64,000 nt of DNA from Sepiola atlantica (GCA_963556195.1 OY744553.1:12226596-12290595), one strand, 5' to 3'; shown: positions 9,581-19,726, counted from the first letter of the stretch. Notes: a model not told the origin generated them from the letters alone. A program made the numbers and translations.

Positions 9581-9686
9581 CTTATCTTTATTCTAATTTT
9601 ATTATTGCGTTTTATTATTATGGATTTATTTTATTTTAATTTTATTTTATTTTAATATTATGGTTTATTGTTAATACTAATTCTAA

Positions 9687-9744
<58 letters not shown>

Positions 9745-9779
9745 TTATATTATTTGTAGTCACTAGGAGTTTTCACACA

Positions 9780-10105
9780 GATCATCGTCAGTGATTGCTC
9801 ACCGACAACAACCAGTAGTATTTCCTAGAGTCTGAGTGACAACAAGCCTCCCCAGATTTCCAGTATTCTTCACCTCTTTTCGATAACGATGCGGTATCGC
9901 AACAGCCACTTACCATTGATTTCTCGCTGGTAAGGACAATTGGTCTTCTGTGGGATTTGGGTGGAAATAAGCCTCCCCAAGGTCCAAGCATTCTCTGCAC
10001 TTTTCCAGTGGAGGTCTGGTTTGAGCTGTCCCTCCTCGGTCTTCTCACCCTCATCGACCCTCTACAAATATTTTGTCTGGTGTCAGCCTTGGCCGGCACC
10101 ATTAA
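9780..10105. other. unique-looking GC-richer stretch with a short internal repeat
   Basis: AAGCCTCCCCA occurs at 9846 and 9969, each followed by diverged but similar text (CAGTATTCTTCACCTCTTTTC against AGCATTCTCTGCACTTTTCC). This indicates an old 123-bp duplication. Open frames exist on both strands but I recognise no protein family. Confidence 0.45.
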
Positions 10106-10193
10106 AAAAAAATTGTTTTTAGATATATTAAAAAAAAATTTTTTTTAATTTTTTAAATTAAAATAAAAATTTTGTTTGTTTTTTTATTTAAAA

Positions 10194-10195
<2 letters not shown>

Positions 10196-10265
<70 letters not shown>

Positions 10266-10289
10266 TTTATCATTATCATTATCATTATC

Positions 10290-10320
<31 letters not shown>

Positions 10321-10365
10321 CTATTACTATTACTATTACTATTATTATCATTATTATTATTATTA

Positions 10366-10411
<46 letters not shown>

Positions 10412-10412
10412 G
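10196..10412. repeat. (ATT)n / (ATTATC)n compound microsatellite
   Basis: About 70 bp of ATT passes into about 50 bp of ATTATC, then ACT-bearing variants, then ATT again. Four open frames overlap it; all are poly-Tyr/Ile/Asn translations of the repeat. Confidence 0.97.
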
Positions 10413-10940
10413 TTGTAATATTAATTCTATTAATTTCATTAATCGTATTATTCAAATTTTTGCTAGGTAACCAGGTAATCCAGTAAGAAACTGTACTCTT
10501 CCGCGAGTATAAACTGTGTATATATGTGTATAAATAGTGTGTGGATGCGTATATGACGCAAAATTGATGTGTCGTTTCCATGTTGATTTCAATCGACGAA
10601 AGAAAATACTATCACGCCCAAAAAACATAGCAAGTCCAAGTTAAAAAATACTTCGCCTCCTTCCTCTCACCCTCCCCGATATGTCATCATATCAACGTCT
10701 GACCCATTTTTTAAGTTGAAAAATCTACAATTAAAAACAAACGTTTTGCATAGACAATAATTCAAATTTTGAATTCAGTCATGTGACCTCTGTGAATTGA
10801 AACGCCGCCCAATTCTTTTATCTGAATATGTAAAAAGCTGACATTTATTATTTTTTCTCTTGACTTGAGGATGCCGAGTTTACAAGAGCACTGTTTGAAA
10901 TGTGGCATGATATGTGGTCAAATGTTTGTATAAATCAAAC
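10413..10940. other. no gene recognised
   Basis: AT-rich sequence without recognisable ORF, RNA or repeat. A (TA)n tract follows at 10945-10990 and others lie at 11099-11132 and 11237-11276. Confidence 0.5.
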
Positions 10941-10996
<56 letters not shown>

Positions 10997-11096
10997 ATAA
11001 AATGAAGTAATAAAATAAGGTGTCAATCAAATTTTATTAGAATTCAAAGTTCAAGCAAAGTATCCTTAAGTCCTTAGCTCTTTTGTTGGATTGCTT

Positions 11097-11133
<37 letters not shown>

Positions 11134-11232
11134 CTAAATTTAATCTACAGTATGGTGTTGTCATGACAAAAGAAGCTGAAGAGGACCGGATGGCTGAGTC
11201 CTTCTGTGCTTGAAACCGACGGTACGAATGTT

Positions 11233-11279
<47 letters not shown>

Positions 11280-11310
11280 TATTATTAGCTTTATACGTAT
11301 ATAAAAGTAA

Positions 11311-11428
11311 TCTATGGACACGTGTTTCTGGTTCACGGGCATCATCAGCATGATTAACTTAGATAAGGATCGAACCTTCGATGTTGATGTCAATAGTCTG
11401 GCGTTCTACCCCTAGGCTATGACGCCTT
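11311..11428 (-). mobile_element. tRNA-derived SINE with downstream hammerhead (family R5)
   Basis: Minus strand: a tRNA-like head (11361-11428; A box GCCTAGGGGTAGAACGCC, B box AAGGTTCGATCC) is followed directly by a hammerhead at 11311-11354. That core is CTGATGA, then GAAAC, stem III ACACGTGT, cleavage base C, and stem I ATG/CAT. Stem II (TGCCCGTGAACCA) pairs poorly, so this ribozyme is probably dead. The layout, pol III head plus hammerhead, matches the schistosome Sm-alpha elements in kind. Confidence 0.75.
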
Positions 11429-11613
11429 TCCTGAAACAGAAGTATGTGTGTGTTTGTTTGTGTCGTAACTTAACCTCTTAATCATTTAGCTAAATTTGAC
11501 CTGTAGTATTTACTTGTGTCATAGACATTTTAAATGCAATTTATATAATTGAATCGATGTTTTGTTTGCTTATGATACGACTATAGTTAAAATATTTGAA
11601 CTTGACTTCCTTT

Positions 11614-11617
<4 letters not shown>

Positions 11618-11689
<72 letters not shown>
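11618..11689. repeat. (TA)n microsatellite
   Basis: Simple tract abutting the Penelope-like terminal repeat that starts at about 11692. Confidence 0.97.
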
Positions 11690-11691
<2 letters not shown>

Positions 11692-12510
11692 ATGGTAAAA
11701 TGCACGATATATCATAAAACAAAATGCCGTAGAGATAAGAATTATGAAAATAACAAAAGGAAAAACAAACTAAACACGGAAAAACATCATTAAAACCGAG
11801 AGATTTATCGGTTGTTTTTTTTTCGAACCAACGAATGTTTCTAGTAAAAGTGAAGATTTTAAATTCATTGAATCACGGCAAAACATGGGAAAATTATGGG
11901 GTTTGGCACATGCGTCACTATTTTTAAAATGATGCAGCGCGTGCGACAAATACATTAGAATGGGATGATGGGGAGAAAAAAAAAGAATATAATGAAAAGA
12001 AACAAACGAAAACATGGATGAAATGCAGTAAAAAAAAAAAGTAGTAGTTTAACCGAGATCGGAGTTTATTATGCAGTGGCGAGATATATTGCATTGTTTC
12101 AGTGCGATATTTGCTAGATGTTTGGTTTAGGAATAAGATCAAAGTATAAGGTTTGCGTTAAATCGTGGTGCGAGAAGGATTACAGTAATTGCGATGCACC
12201 TGCGGCGTTAGAGGACGCAAATTGTAAAGTCGCAATTGTGGTTAAAAGTGTTCGTATGCATGATTAGTGCGTTTGTGGGATTGTTGTGTTTGAGGTTCTG
12301 TTTTTGTTTGTAAATGCGGTATTTTATATTTCTGTCCGTCTCGTCGATATAAAACATCTGACATGAGGCACATTTTATTTTGTAAATACCGGATAGGTAA
12401 GAAATGTCCTAAGAGAGTAGGTGGGGCCGGGGTTTTGTGTGGAGTAAATCCTTGATTGTTTTAGAAGTTGGTGTCACTATTTTCATGTTAGATTCGAATT
12501 GTTTATGTCA
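11692..12510 (-). pseudogene. Penelope-like element relic: GIY-YIG endonuclease and terminal repeat
   Basis: The minus strand of 12230-12510 encodes, with one stop, KTIKDLLHTKPRPHLLS followed by GIYKIKCASCQMFYIDETDR and an H-x-H-N-C-D-F segment. GIY, the YIG-like YID and the Cys pair mark a GIY-YIG endonuclease of Penelope-like elements (PLEs). It lacks a long Met-started frame, so it is easily missed. Downstream in the same sense, 11692-11870 matches the block at 53938-54130 beside another PLE, suggesting a shared terminal (pLTR-like) repeat. The 3' half of the endonuclease is frameshifted. Confidence 0.82.
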
Positions 12511-12628
12511 GGTAAAAATATTAGATTACTGGAGAAAAACTATATAACATTTATTAAAAAAAAAATTTTTTGTAATTTGCGCTGGTTACATTGTTTTGAA
12601 AGAAAAATTTTGAAAATATATATATTGT

Positions 12629-12815
12629 TTAAAAAAATGTTTTTCTTGCTAAGGTCACAGACTTGATTTCCGCTAGAAACTCGTTCATATATACATCCGA
12701 TTGGAAAGCAATTTGCTCTGCATTGTCTATCTGAGCGTGAACTGAAGCAATTGTTCCACAAGCACTTCCAATTGTCTGTTTTATGAAATACAAGTCAGGG
12801 GATTCCTTCACAGTA
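12629..12815 (-). pseudogene. UCH-family deubiquitinase exon-like fragment, copy 1
   Basis: Ubiquitin C-terminal hydrolases of the UCHL1/UCHL3 family release ubiquitin from small adducts. The minus-strand frame reads KESPDLYFIKQTIGSACGTI followed by ASVHAQIDNAEQIAF. This is the active-site region of UCHL3-like enzymes, with the catalytic Cys inside ACGTI. The fragment ends after SDVYMNEFLAEIKSVT. The catalytic His/Asp half is not seen, and no splice sites were assigned with confidence. It could be one real exon or a relic. A frameshifted copy at 13775-14105 argues for a duplicated relic. Confidence 0.75.
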
Positions 12816-12849
12816 CAAATATATAGGAATATATACATATATGTAGGAA

Positions 12850-13770
12850 GAGTATATTAGAGCAAGTATAATCTCAAATCTGGCAAAAGATTTGTGAAAA
12901 GTGACTCGATTTATTGAAACGTGTTATAATATTCATACTATTTTATATATCGATTTCTATAACACACAAACAAAATATATTATTTATGTGAAGACATATT
13001 AAAGATATGGGGAAATTATAGCGGTCAAATCTTCTTAGAATTCTAACAAAAAAGTTTATATCTGAAAAGTGACTCGATCGGTGAATAGCGTTTCAAGTGT
13101 GAAAGCCTCTGTGAGCGAAATGGGTGGACTCTTGCTTTCTTTCGACACGCCTTTTGATCGGAAGAAAAAGACGAAGAAGACAAAATAAAGATGGCGGACC
13201 GGAAATTCTGAAAGAAGTTAAAAGAATAGTGGAGGTCACAAGCGGAAACAGCTTGGGCTTCTCTGGCGGATAACGTCACAGGTGTCTTCTCGAAAAGCAC
13301 TTAAACTTACGTTAAGACATTATGCGAAAATCGTTAATATATTAATAAATACAGATTCGATAATCGTATTTTCTTTTGACGCTGAAAGTTCAATATTACT
13401 ATGCCAAAACTTACTTCCGGTGTATTTGAAAAACAACTCAGAGAATAATAATCACCACTAATGAATATATTGGGCGAAATAAATAAATTATACACTTCCA
13501 ATTGGATCCATTACTGTATAGTAATCAAACAAAGTAATTAATATTAGCTATGTATGACCTACCATTCAGCACTTTGCTAGATTTTTTCTGTTAACTTGTG
13601 ATGCATGTGTTTCATTACCCGTGCTTTCGGGGTACCCGATAAGGTCCAACAAGAATAACAAAGAACAGAACGTATATGAAAAAACTTCGGTTTTCTTTAT
13701 TTCCCATCACCGGATGGTTTACGCCGGCTACGCACACAAATATGAAAAAAAAATATTTTGACATACTTTT
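12850..13770. other. no gene recognised between the two UCH fragments
   Basis: The short phrase AAAAGTGACTCGAT occurs at 12897 and 13062. A GC-richer stretch (13080-13300) includes AAAGATGGCGGACCGG, which looks like a housekeeping start context but opens no long frame. I make no gene call. Confidence 0.4.
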
Positions 13771-13774
13771 GTCT

Positions 13775-14108
13775 CATGAAAGTCTTTTTTTTGCGGATGT
13801 CACAGACTTGATTTCCGCTAGAAAATCGTTCATATATACATCCGATTGGAAAGCAATTTGCTCTGCATTGTCTATCCGAGCGTGAACTGAAGCAATTGTT
13901 CCACAAGCATTCCAACTGTCTGTTTAATGAAATACAAGTCAGGGGATTCCTTCACTTTACCAACTTGCTTATCGGTCGCATTTTTAGTCAGCGGATCCGA
14001 AAGCCTAACAGCAAGACGGGCTTCGGTACCATAGCCAATAAAGTTTCATCTGTGCCATAAACATCGGTAAACTCCCATTCTTCCGGTACTCCGCTAACAT
14101 TTTTTAAC
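13775..14108 (-). pseudogene. UCHL3-like deubiquitinase retrocopy, frameshifted (copy 2)
   Basis: Minus strand: NVSGVPEEWEFTDVYGTDE then LLAMVPKPV resemble the UCHL3 N-terminal region (WQFVDVYG, LLSMVPRPV). A frameshift leads to AVRLSDPLTKNATDKQVGK and KESPDLYFIKQ. A one-base deletion just before the catalytic Cys codon (GGAATGCTTGTGG against GGAAGTGCTTGTGG in copy 1) breaks the active site. Two segments that usually lie in different exons are contiguous, pointing to a processed copy. It ends against the 25-bp array. Confidence 0.85.
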
Positions 14109-15197
14109 ATAAAATAAACTAACATTTTAGACATGCAATAAACTAACCTATTTAATCAACAAATTAAATAAACATTTTAAGGCATAAAATAGACTAACAA
14201 TTTAAGGCACACAATCAACTAACAATTTATAACACAAAATAAACCAACATTTTAATGCACAAAATAAACTAACATTTTAATGCACAAAATAATCAAACAT
14301 TTTAAGGTCCAAAATAAACAAACAATTTAAGGCACAAAATAAACCAACATTTTAATGCACAAAATAAGCAAACATTTTAATGCACAAAATAAACCAACAT
14401 TTTAATGCACAAAATAAACAAACATTTTATGGTCCAAAATAAACCAACATTTTAATGCACAAAATAAACCAACATTTTAATGCACAAAATAAACCAACAT
14501 TTTAATGCACAAAATAAACAAACATTTTAAGGTCCAAAATAAACTAACATTTTAAGGCACAAAATAAACCAACATTTTAATGCACAAGATAAACCAACAT
14601 TTTAATGCACAAAATAAACTAACATTTTAATGCACAAAATAAACAAACATTTTAAGGTCCAAAATAAACAAACTATTTAAGGCACAAAATAAACCAACAT
14701 TTTAATGCACAAAATAAACCAACATTTTAATGCACAAAATAAACAAACATTTTAAGGTCCAAAATAAACAAACTATTTAAGGCACAAAATAAACCAACAT
14801 TTTAATACACAAAATAAATTAACGTATTAAGGCACAAAATAAACTAACAATTTAAGACACAAAGTAAACTAACATTTTAAGGTCCAAAATAAATAAACAT
14901 TTTAAGGCATACAATAAACAAACAATTTAAGGCACTAAATCAACTAATAATTTATAACACAAAATAAACCAACATTTGAATTCACAAAATAAACAAACTA
15001 TTTAAGGCACAAAATAAACAAACTATTTAAGGCACAAAACCAACTAAGATTTTAAGGTTCAAAATAAACCAACATTTTAAGGCACAAAATAAACAAACTA
15101 TTTAAGGCACAAAATAAACAAACAATTTAAGGCACAAAACCAACTAACATTTTAAGGCACAAAATAAACAAATATTTTAAGGCACAAAATAAACAAA
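14109..15197. repeat. 25-bp tandem array, about 43 copies
   Basis: The unit is ACATTTTAATGCAC plus AAAATAAACCA (25 bp), with variants (AAGGTCC, AAGGCAC, AACTA). Early and late copies are more diverged than the middle. An isolated unit (AACAAACTATTTAAGGCACA) recurs at 17141-17163. Confidence 0.95.
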
Positions 15198-16156
15198 GAT
15201 GATTGTTTAAACTAGGCAGTATTAGAGGAAAAGTCAGCAACAATTTGTTTAAATTGAACTTGAGAACGACGATGATGTAGTCAGTCGAGAAGCAGCTCCG
15301 TGGTATTGTGTCATATCTCATATGAAGGCTAAAAGGCCACTCGGGGATTAAGGCTAATACGTTTGTCAATTGGAAGAAGAACAACACTGAGCGGACTGGA
15401 CAACGATGGGTGAAATGGAGAGAATTTGTTAACATTTGTTCGGCAAAATAATGTTTAAACCACAACATTTAGCATTTTTTTTTAGCAAACTCCGTTTTTA
15501 GCACTTCACTCCAAACCGATGAATTTGTACATATATTTTTTGTAAATCAAAAATGTAAAACTATGGGGGATAATGTTAAGTAGGTTTTATCTATAAAGTA
15601 AATGTGGTATTTTGGTGAGTGAATCAAGTTTAGAGAATAGACCAAAAGGACGACACTCGGACCCATCCAACCCCACCAACCCGGCCTTTTATCACATCTG
15701 ATTTTATAAACAAAATTAACTATTCTGTAGACTTTTTTTTGTAAAATTTGAACGATAAATAATATCATTGAATAAATGAAAAATATATGACAAAAAAGTG
15801 TGTGCGGGGTCCATATTTTGTGGGGGTGGGGGTCACCCTATATATACTAACAAAACTACCCGGCGTTAGTTTTGTTTTAAAAAGGTTTTAGCAAATTATC
15901 CATTAAAAAAAATGTAATTACTTTAATTAATTGCTGTCAATATCGACGAAACTATTGCATATATATAGACAAAATGGAAAAATAAGATTAAAAATGAATA
16001 ACACCAAAATTAATTGATTATGAACTGTTTAAAAAATTGTTATTCAAATTGGGCATTCAAATAACTGTATATTGATCATTCGTGTGTAATATATATATAT
16101 GAACTATTTCAGAATATTATATTGTATTATTGATTTAAGAAAATAAAAAAAACATT

Positions 16157-16160
<4 letters not shown>
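15198..16160. other. no gene recognised
   Basis: Two minus-strand open frames of 70-113 codons exist at 15127-15468 and 15547-15768, but neither has family motifs and the first overlaps the tandem array. The rest is AT-rich. (TA)n tracts are at 16161-16212 and 16320-16357. Confidence 0.45.
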
Positions 16161-16214
<54 letters not shown>

Positions 16215-16316
16215 ACGTTGTTGCACATCTTTATGCCTTTATGTTGTATTATTGATTAAAATTACAGTAACTTATTTTGATGAGTGATGAATTTAAAAAA
16301 ATATTCGCATTCATTT

Positions 16317-16362
<46 letters not shown>

Positions 16363-16397
16363 CTAATGGATAGAATCTGATAATAAAATGAGAAATT

Positions 16398-16583
16398 ATT
16401 CAGATTTCATTAGAGTTCAAAAACAAGGAGTGATATTGCGTCCTTAACTCATGAGTTTTCAAAGAAAATCTTCTCCTCAGAGGACCATTACCGCAATGAC
16501 AGGAGAACATTTTCTTTGAAAACTCATGAGTTAAGAACGCAGTATCACTCCTTGTTTTTGAACTTTAATAAAATCTGATTCAT
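16398..16583. repeat. palindrome with hammerhead in the left arm (family F)
   Basis: Arms of about 75 nt (from CAGATTTCATTAGAGTTCAA to its complement near 16575) surround a 35-bp spacer. The left arm, read on the minus strand, holds a complete hammerhead. In the right arm the CTGANGA element is mutated (GACAGGAGAA), so only one arm keeps the core. Confidence 0.9.
16440..16485 (-). ncRNA. type I hammerhead ribozyme (family F)
   Basis: Minus strand: stem I GTCCT with AGGAC (five perfect pairs), core CTGAGGA, stem II GAAG with CTTT (one G.U), GAA, self-complementary stem III AACTCATGAGTT, cleavage base A. Every core position fits the consensus. Confidence 0.85.
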
Positions 16584-16699
16584 TTTTACATTTTATTATG
16601 TCATTCAATTAATATTATTGCTCTATACACTATTTTGAGCTTTCTTTTGATCTTGATAGCCTACTAGTTAAATATATTATTTATATCTTTAAAGTATCA

Positions 16700-16717
16700 T
16701 CTTTCTCTCTCTCTCTG

Positions 16718-16756
<39 letters not shown>
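16700..16756. repeat. (CT)n microsatellite
   Basis: Simple tract ending exactly at the first base of the R2 repeat (16757). Confidence 0.95.
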
Positions 16757-16758
<2 letters not shown>

Positions 16759-16952
16759 GTATACGTACATAGATAATAAACAACAACAAATATTTATATT
16801 TGTCGCTCCTCGTAAAAAAGTAGAGCACTGTAATGGTAGTACTAACACAGCATGACGTCACTTGCTTTATAATGCATCGTTCCTTCCCTTAAAAAGAAGT
16901 AGAATGCGTTACGCCGATAAAAGTGTTAAAATTATCATTGTTTATCAGCTAT

Positions 16953-17037
16953 TTAAAATTGGCCGAGCGGTTAAAGACGTTGGATTTGAGTTGAAAAATA
17001 CTTGTAGTTCAGGGTTTCGAATCGCATGCCCGGTAGT
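16953..17037 (+). other. tRNA-Ser/Leu-like module of R2
   Basis: ATTGGCCGAGCGGTTAAAGA matches the Ser/Leu A-box region, and AGGGTTTCGAATCGC resembles a B box with one extra T. No complete cloverleaf forms, so it is a pol III promoter relic, not a tRNA gene. Confidence 0.75.
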
Positions 17038-17051
17038 GACTAGTCATATCT

Positions 17052-17100
17052 CTATGCTGAAGAGTCCAGATTATAAAGGACGAAACGTATACGTACATAG
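17052..17100 (+). ncRNA. type I hammerhead ribozyme (R2)
   Basis: Stem I is CTATG with CATAG (five pairs). The core CTGAAGA starts at 17057. Stem II is GTCC with GGAC and is followed by GAAA. Stem III is the self-complementary ACGTATACGT, and the cleavage base is A17095. It matches the consensus at all core positions and is one of the best ribozymes in the window. Confidence 0.9.
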
Positions 17101-17669
17101 ATAATAAACAGCAACAAATATATATATATATATATATATAAACAAACTATTTAAGGCACAAAATTGCTTTTGTTTCACTGTTAGATACTTAATTGCCCTT
17201 TTTATTTTATTTACTTACTATTATATATTATTTATTTATGAATTTTCCAACAAATGTTAAGTCTACACTATTTTGGATTTAGTTAGTTTCTCTGGGAATT
17301 TAAACTGCATTTTCCTTGTTTTTTGTCTTTTTGTTTAAAATAACTCAGAGCTTCTTTAGACTATATATATATATATATATATATGGAGAGAGAGCAAGAG
17401 AGAAAGATGAGAAAGTATTTTAACAGACTGAGATCGATCGTTAGATAGATATATAGATATACCTCAATCGAACGTAGACATTCAGGTAAAGAGAAAGATC
17501 AAAAAGACCGAGTATATGTAAATATGTTCACACAAAGGAAACAAAAATATCGATAAACTGAGGAGTTGGAAAAAAGAAGCTTCTATCAATGTAGTTGTTT
17601 GTTATTGATCGAAATGAAATTGTTGTGAAGTGAAAGATTGGCACTGGTTAGTTGCGAATTGGGTTTCCT

Positions 17670-17885
17670 TATTAAAAGCAGGTCTGCAAGTTGGAAATAT
17701 TCAGCAAAGAGAAGAGAGACAACCCAAGAATTTTTTTGACTATCCAAAATTTAATTGCTCTACTTGGAAAAGTTATTACCATTTTAAATGCTGAGAAAAC
17801 AAACAATTTAAAGGTTTTGTAAAAAAAAAAGTAATGTTCCTTCAGATACGAGGTTCCATGCTGTGATTATGATCCACTTGAGGTT
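17670..17885 (+). repeat. dispersed repeat with a conserved coding-like segment, copy 1 of 3
   Basis: Shares about 200 bp with 18258-18470 and part with 20965-21110. The common frame in copies 1 and 2 reads like KLEIFSKEKRDNPR and then LLGKVI (copy 3 keeps only the later part). Copy 1 carries stops. I do not recognise the protein. Confidence 0.7.
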
Positions 17886-18071
17886 AGTTGCAAGTTTCCT
17901 TATTAACTTTGTGAGCGTTTTATATAGGCTATCTCTTACACTAATGCTAATTAGCCAGATCTATTTGCCAGTATCACGACAGAAATATGTATATGACATA
18001 ATGATCGGCAAAATATGTAGATAAAAAGAAGACACAAATCGAAGGCGGCATGTTTAATGGGATACATAGAT

Positions 18072-18256
18072 GCATGCTACGAACAGCAGGTTAGAGTTAG
18101 GGTTAGGGTTAGATGCATGCTATGAACAGCAGGTTAGAGTTAGGGTTAGGGTTAGATGCATGCTATGAACAACAGGTTAGAGTTAGGGTTAGGGTTAGAT
18201 GCATGCTATGAACAGTAGGTTAGAGTTAGGGTTAGGGTTAGATGCATGCTATGAGC
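18072..18256. repeat. 43-bp tandem repeat containing TTAGGG motifs
   Basis: About 4.3 copies of a 43-bp unit. Each unit contains GTTAGAGTTAGGGTTAGGGT followed by TAGATGCATGCTATGAACAG. The telomere-like hexamer is embedded in a longer unit, so this is an interstitial minisatellite and not a chromosome end. It directly precedes copy 2 of the dispersed repeat. Confidence 0.93.
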
Positions 18257-18960
18257 AGAAGGCCTGCAAGTTGGAAATATTCAGCAAAGAGAAGAGAGAC
18301 AACCCAAGAAACTTTTTGACTATCCAAAATGTAATTGGTTTACTTGGAAAAGTTATTGCATCTTTAAATTCTGAAGAAAACAAACAATTTAAAGGTTTTG
18401 TAAAAAAAAAACTAATGGTCCTTCAGATACGAGACTGCATGCTGTGATTATAACCTACTTGAGATTTTTTAAAATTAATGTTCATACCAAATAGCAGATT
18501 TTATGATTATTAAGTTTCTTATGTCGATAGATTAACAGCTGATTATATAGAGTGATCTCTCTGCTTTAGTCGAAGTAATATCGACAGAAGGGCAGAGAAA
18601 AGTCACTTGATTTTCTGTCGGTCACAGTGACTAATGGGCCTTTGGACCTGAAGAAGACGGACTATTTGTTTTCGATTGGAATATATGTATCACTTGATTT
18701 GTAGACCTTTTGTTAAGTAGAAAAAGACAAGTATCATTGTAACGTCTCTTCAAACTAGAACACCGTTACTTGTTTTGAATTGGGGTTTTGGTTTTGTTTG
18801 GAGGGATAATGCATTTGTTATAGCAGTGACAGAGATCACCTGATTGACACTGCGACCAGTACCAGAATAGAGCACCGACTTCAGATGTAGACAAAAAATG
18901 GACGATCACGGCCTGTGATAATGTTTTAAAAACGAGAAAGCATGAAAACAACGAAGAAAA
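18257..18960 (+). repeat. dispersed repeat, copy 2, with 60-residue open segment
   Basis: Open in one frame at 18257-18447: KACKLEIFSKEKRDNPRNFL, QNVIGLLGKVIASLN and KQFKGFVKKKLMVLQIRDC. The last part is also kept in copy 3. The whole 18257-18960 parallels 20965-21360 (for example GTATCATTGTAA, CACCGACTTCAGA). This could be a mobile-element ORF or a duplicated exon; I assign no function. Confidence 0.65.
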
Positions 18961-19054
18961 AATAACATTCACCATCTATAAGTGGGCGGTGTCTATTTCT
19001 AAATGTTCCTTTATGGGAGAAGTTATGTGTTTATGAGGGACTGTATTAATCACT

Positions 19055-19270
19055 TATTTTGTGTTTAGGGGTGTTTTTATCATTGTGTTAAGGGGTATTT
19101 TTATCATTGTGTTTAGGGGTGTTTTTATCATTGTGTTTAAGGGTGTTTTTATCATTGTGTTTAGAGATGTTTTATCATTGTGTTTAGGGGTGTTTTACCA
19201 TTGTGTTTAGGGGTGTTTTTATCATTGTGTTTAGGGGTGTTTTTATCATTGTGTTAAGGGGTGTTTTATT
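19055..19270. repeat. 24-bp tandem repeat, about 8-9 copies
   Basis: The unit is GTGTTTAGGGGTGTTTTTATCATT with small deletions (GTTAAGGGG, missing T). Confidence 0.94.
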
Positions 19271-19404
19271 AAACTTAATATTATTTTTATTTGAAGATTC
19301 GTCTTACAGAAACTGTAATGCATAGTTTTGAAATAAAATAATTTACATTAGCTCTCGCAAAACCTACGAGCGAGCAATTTATTGGATTATGTTACACAGA
19401 ATAT

Positions 19405-19631
19405 ATATATATATTCTGGTCCAGCGCTCTTAGTAGCCACGGCTACTACTTTTCCTCATCCACCCATCATATCAACCCGATATTTCGATGTACTTGCATG
19501 ACATTTTTCTTTAAATTATCATCCTGAGGAAGTCTTACAATAAAGACGAAACGTTGATGAATATATAAAAAATATCTATTGGCTTTTCCTTTTTCATTTC
19601 CCATTACGTCGGATTACTCTCACCTTTCCTT

Positions 19632-19640
<9 letters not shown>
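19405..19640 (+). mobile_element. family A repeat, single arm
   Basis: Matches the right half of the inverted element at 40306-40700, including AGCGCTCTTAGTAGCCACGG and the hammerhead-like end. It ends near a (TA)n tract at 19638-19724. Confidence 0.8.
19519..19560 (+). ncRNA. hammerhead-like motif with extra base (family A)
   Basis: Stem I is TCATC with GATGA (five pairs). The core is CTGAGGA, followed by an extra A. Stem II is GTCTT with AAGAC (five pairs), then GAAA and a minimal stem III (ACGT), with cleavage base T. Apart from the inserted A between A9 and stem II every core base is canonical. Confidence 0.65.

Positions 19641-19724
<84 letters not shown>

Positions 19725-19726
<2 letters not shown>

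Larger units (their letters stand above)
16757..17120 (+). mobile_element. tRNA-plus-hammerhead partial dimer (family R2)
   Basis: ACGTATACGTACATAGATAA occurs at 16757 and again at 17085 (period 328 bp), so the insertion is one unit plus the start of a second. Between them lie a tRNA-like module (16953-17037) and a hammerhead (17052-17100). The left boundary falls within stem III, close to the self-cleavage site, consistent with an RNA intermediate opened near that point. A one-unit relative is at 43448-43535. There is no ORF. Confidence 0.85.

Noticed and set aside
11180..11240. Hammerhead ending in GAAACCGACGGTA
   Set aside because: Stem III ACCG-A-CGGT and GAAA fit, but no CTGANGA lies at a workable distance (CTGAGTCC instead).
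13080..13300. Promoter and first exon of a gene (AAAGATGGCGGACCGG)
   Set aside because: The frame closes after a few codons and nothing downstream supports splicing.
15127..15468. 113-codon minus-strand ORF as a gene
   Set aside because: Partly overlaps the 25-bp array, has no recognisable domain and no support from composition.
18072..18256. True telomere or chromosome end
   Set aside because: The hexamers are embedded in a 43-bp unit and flanked by ordinary repeats on both sides.
18620..18665. Hammerhead at CTGAAGAAGACGG
   Set aside because: The GAAA element and a pairing stem II are missing; core-like word only.
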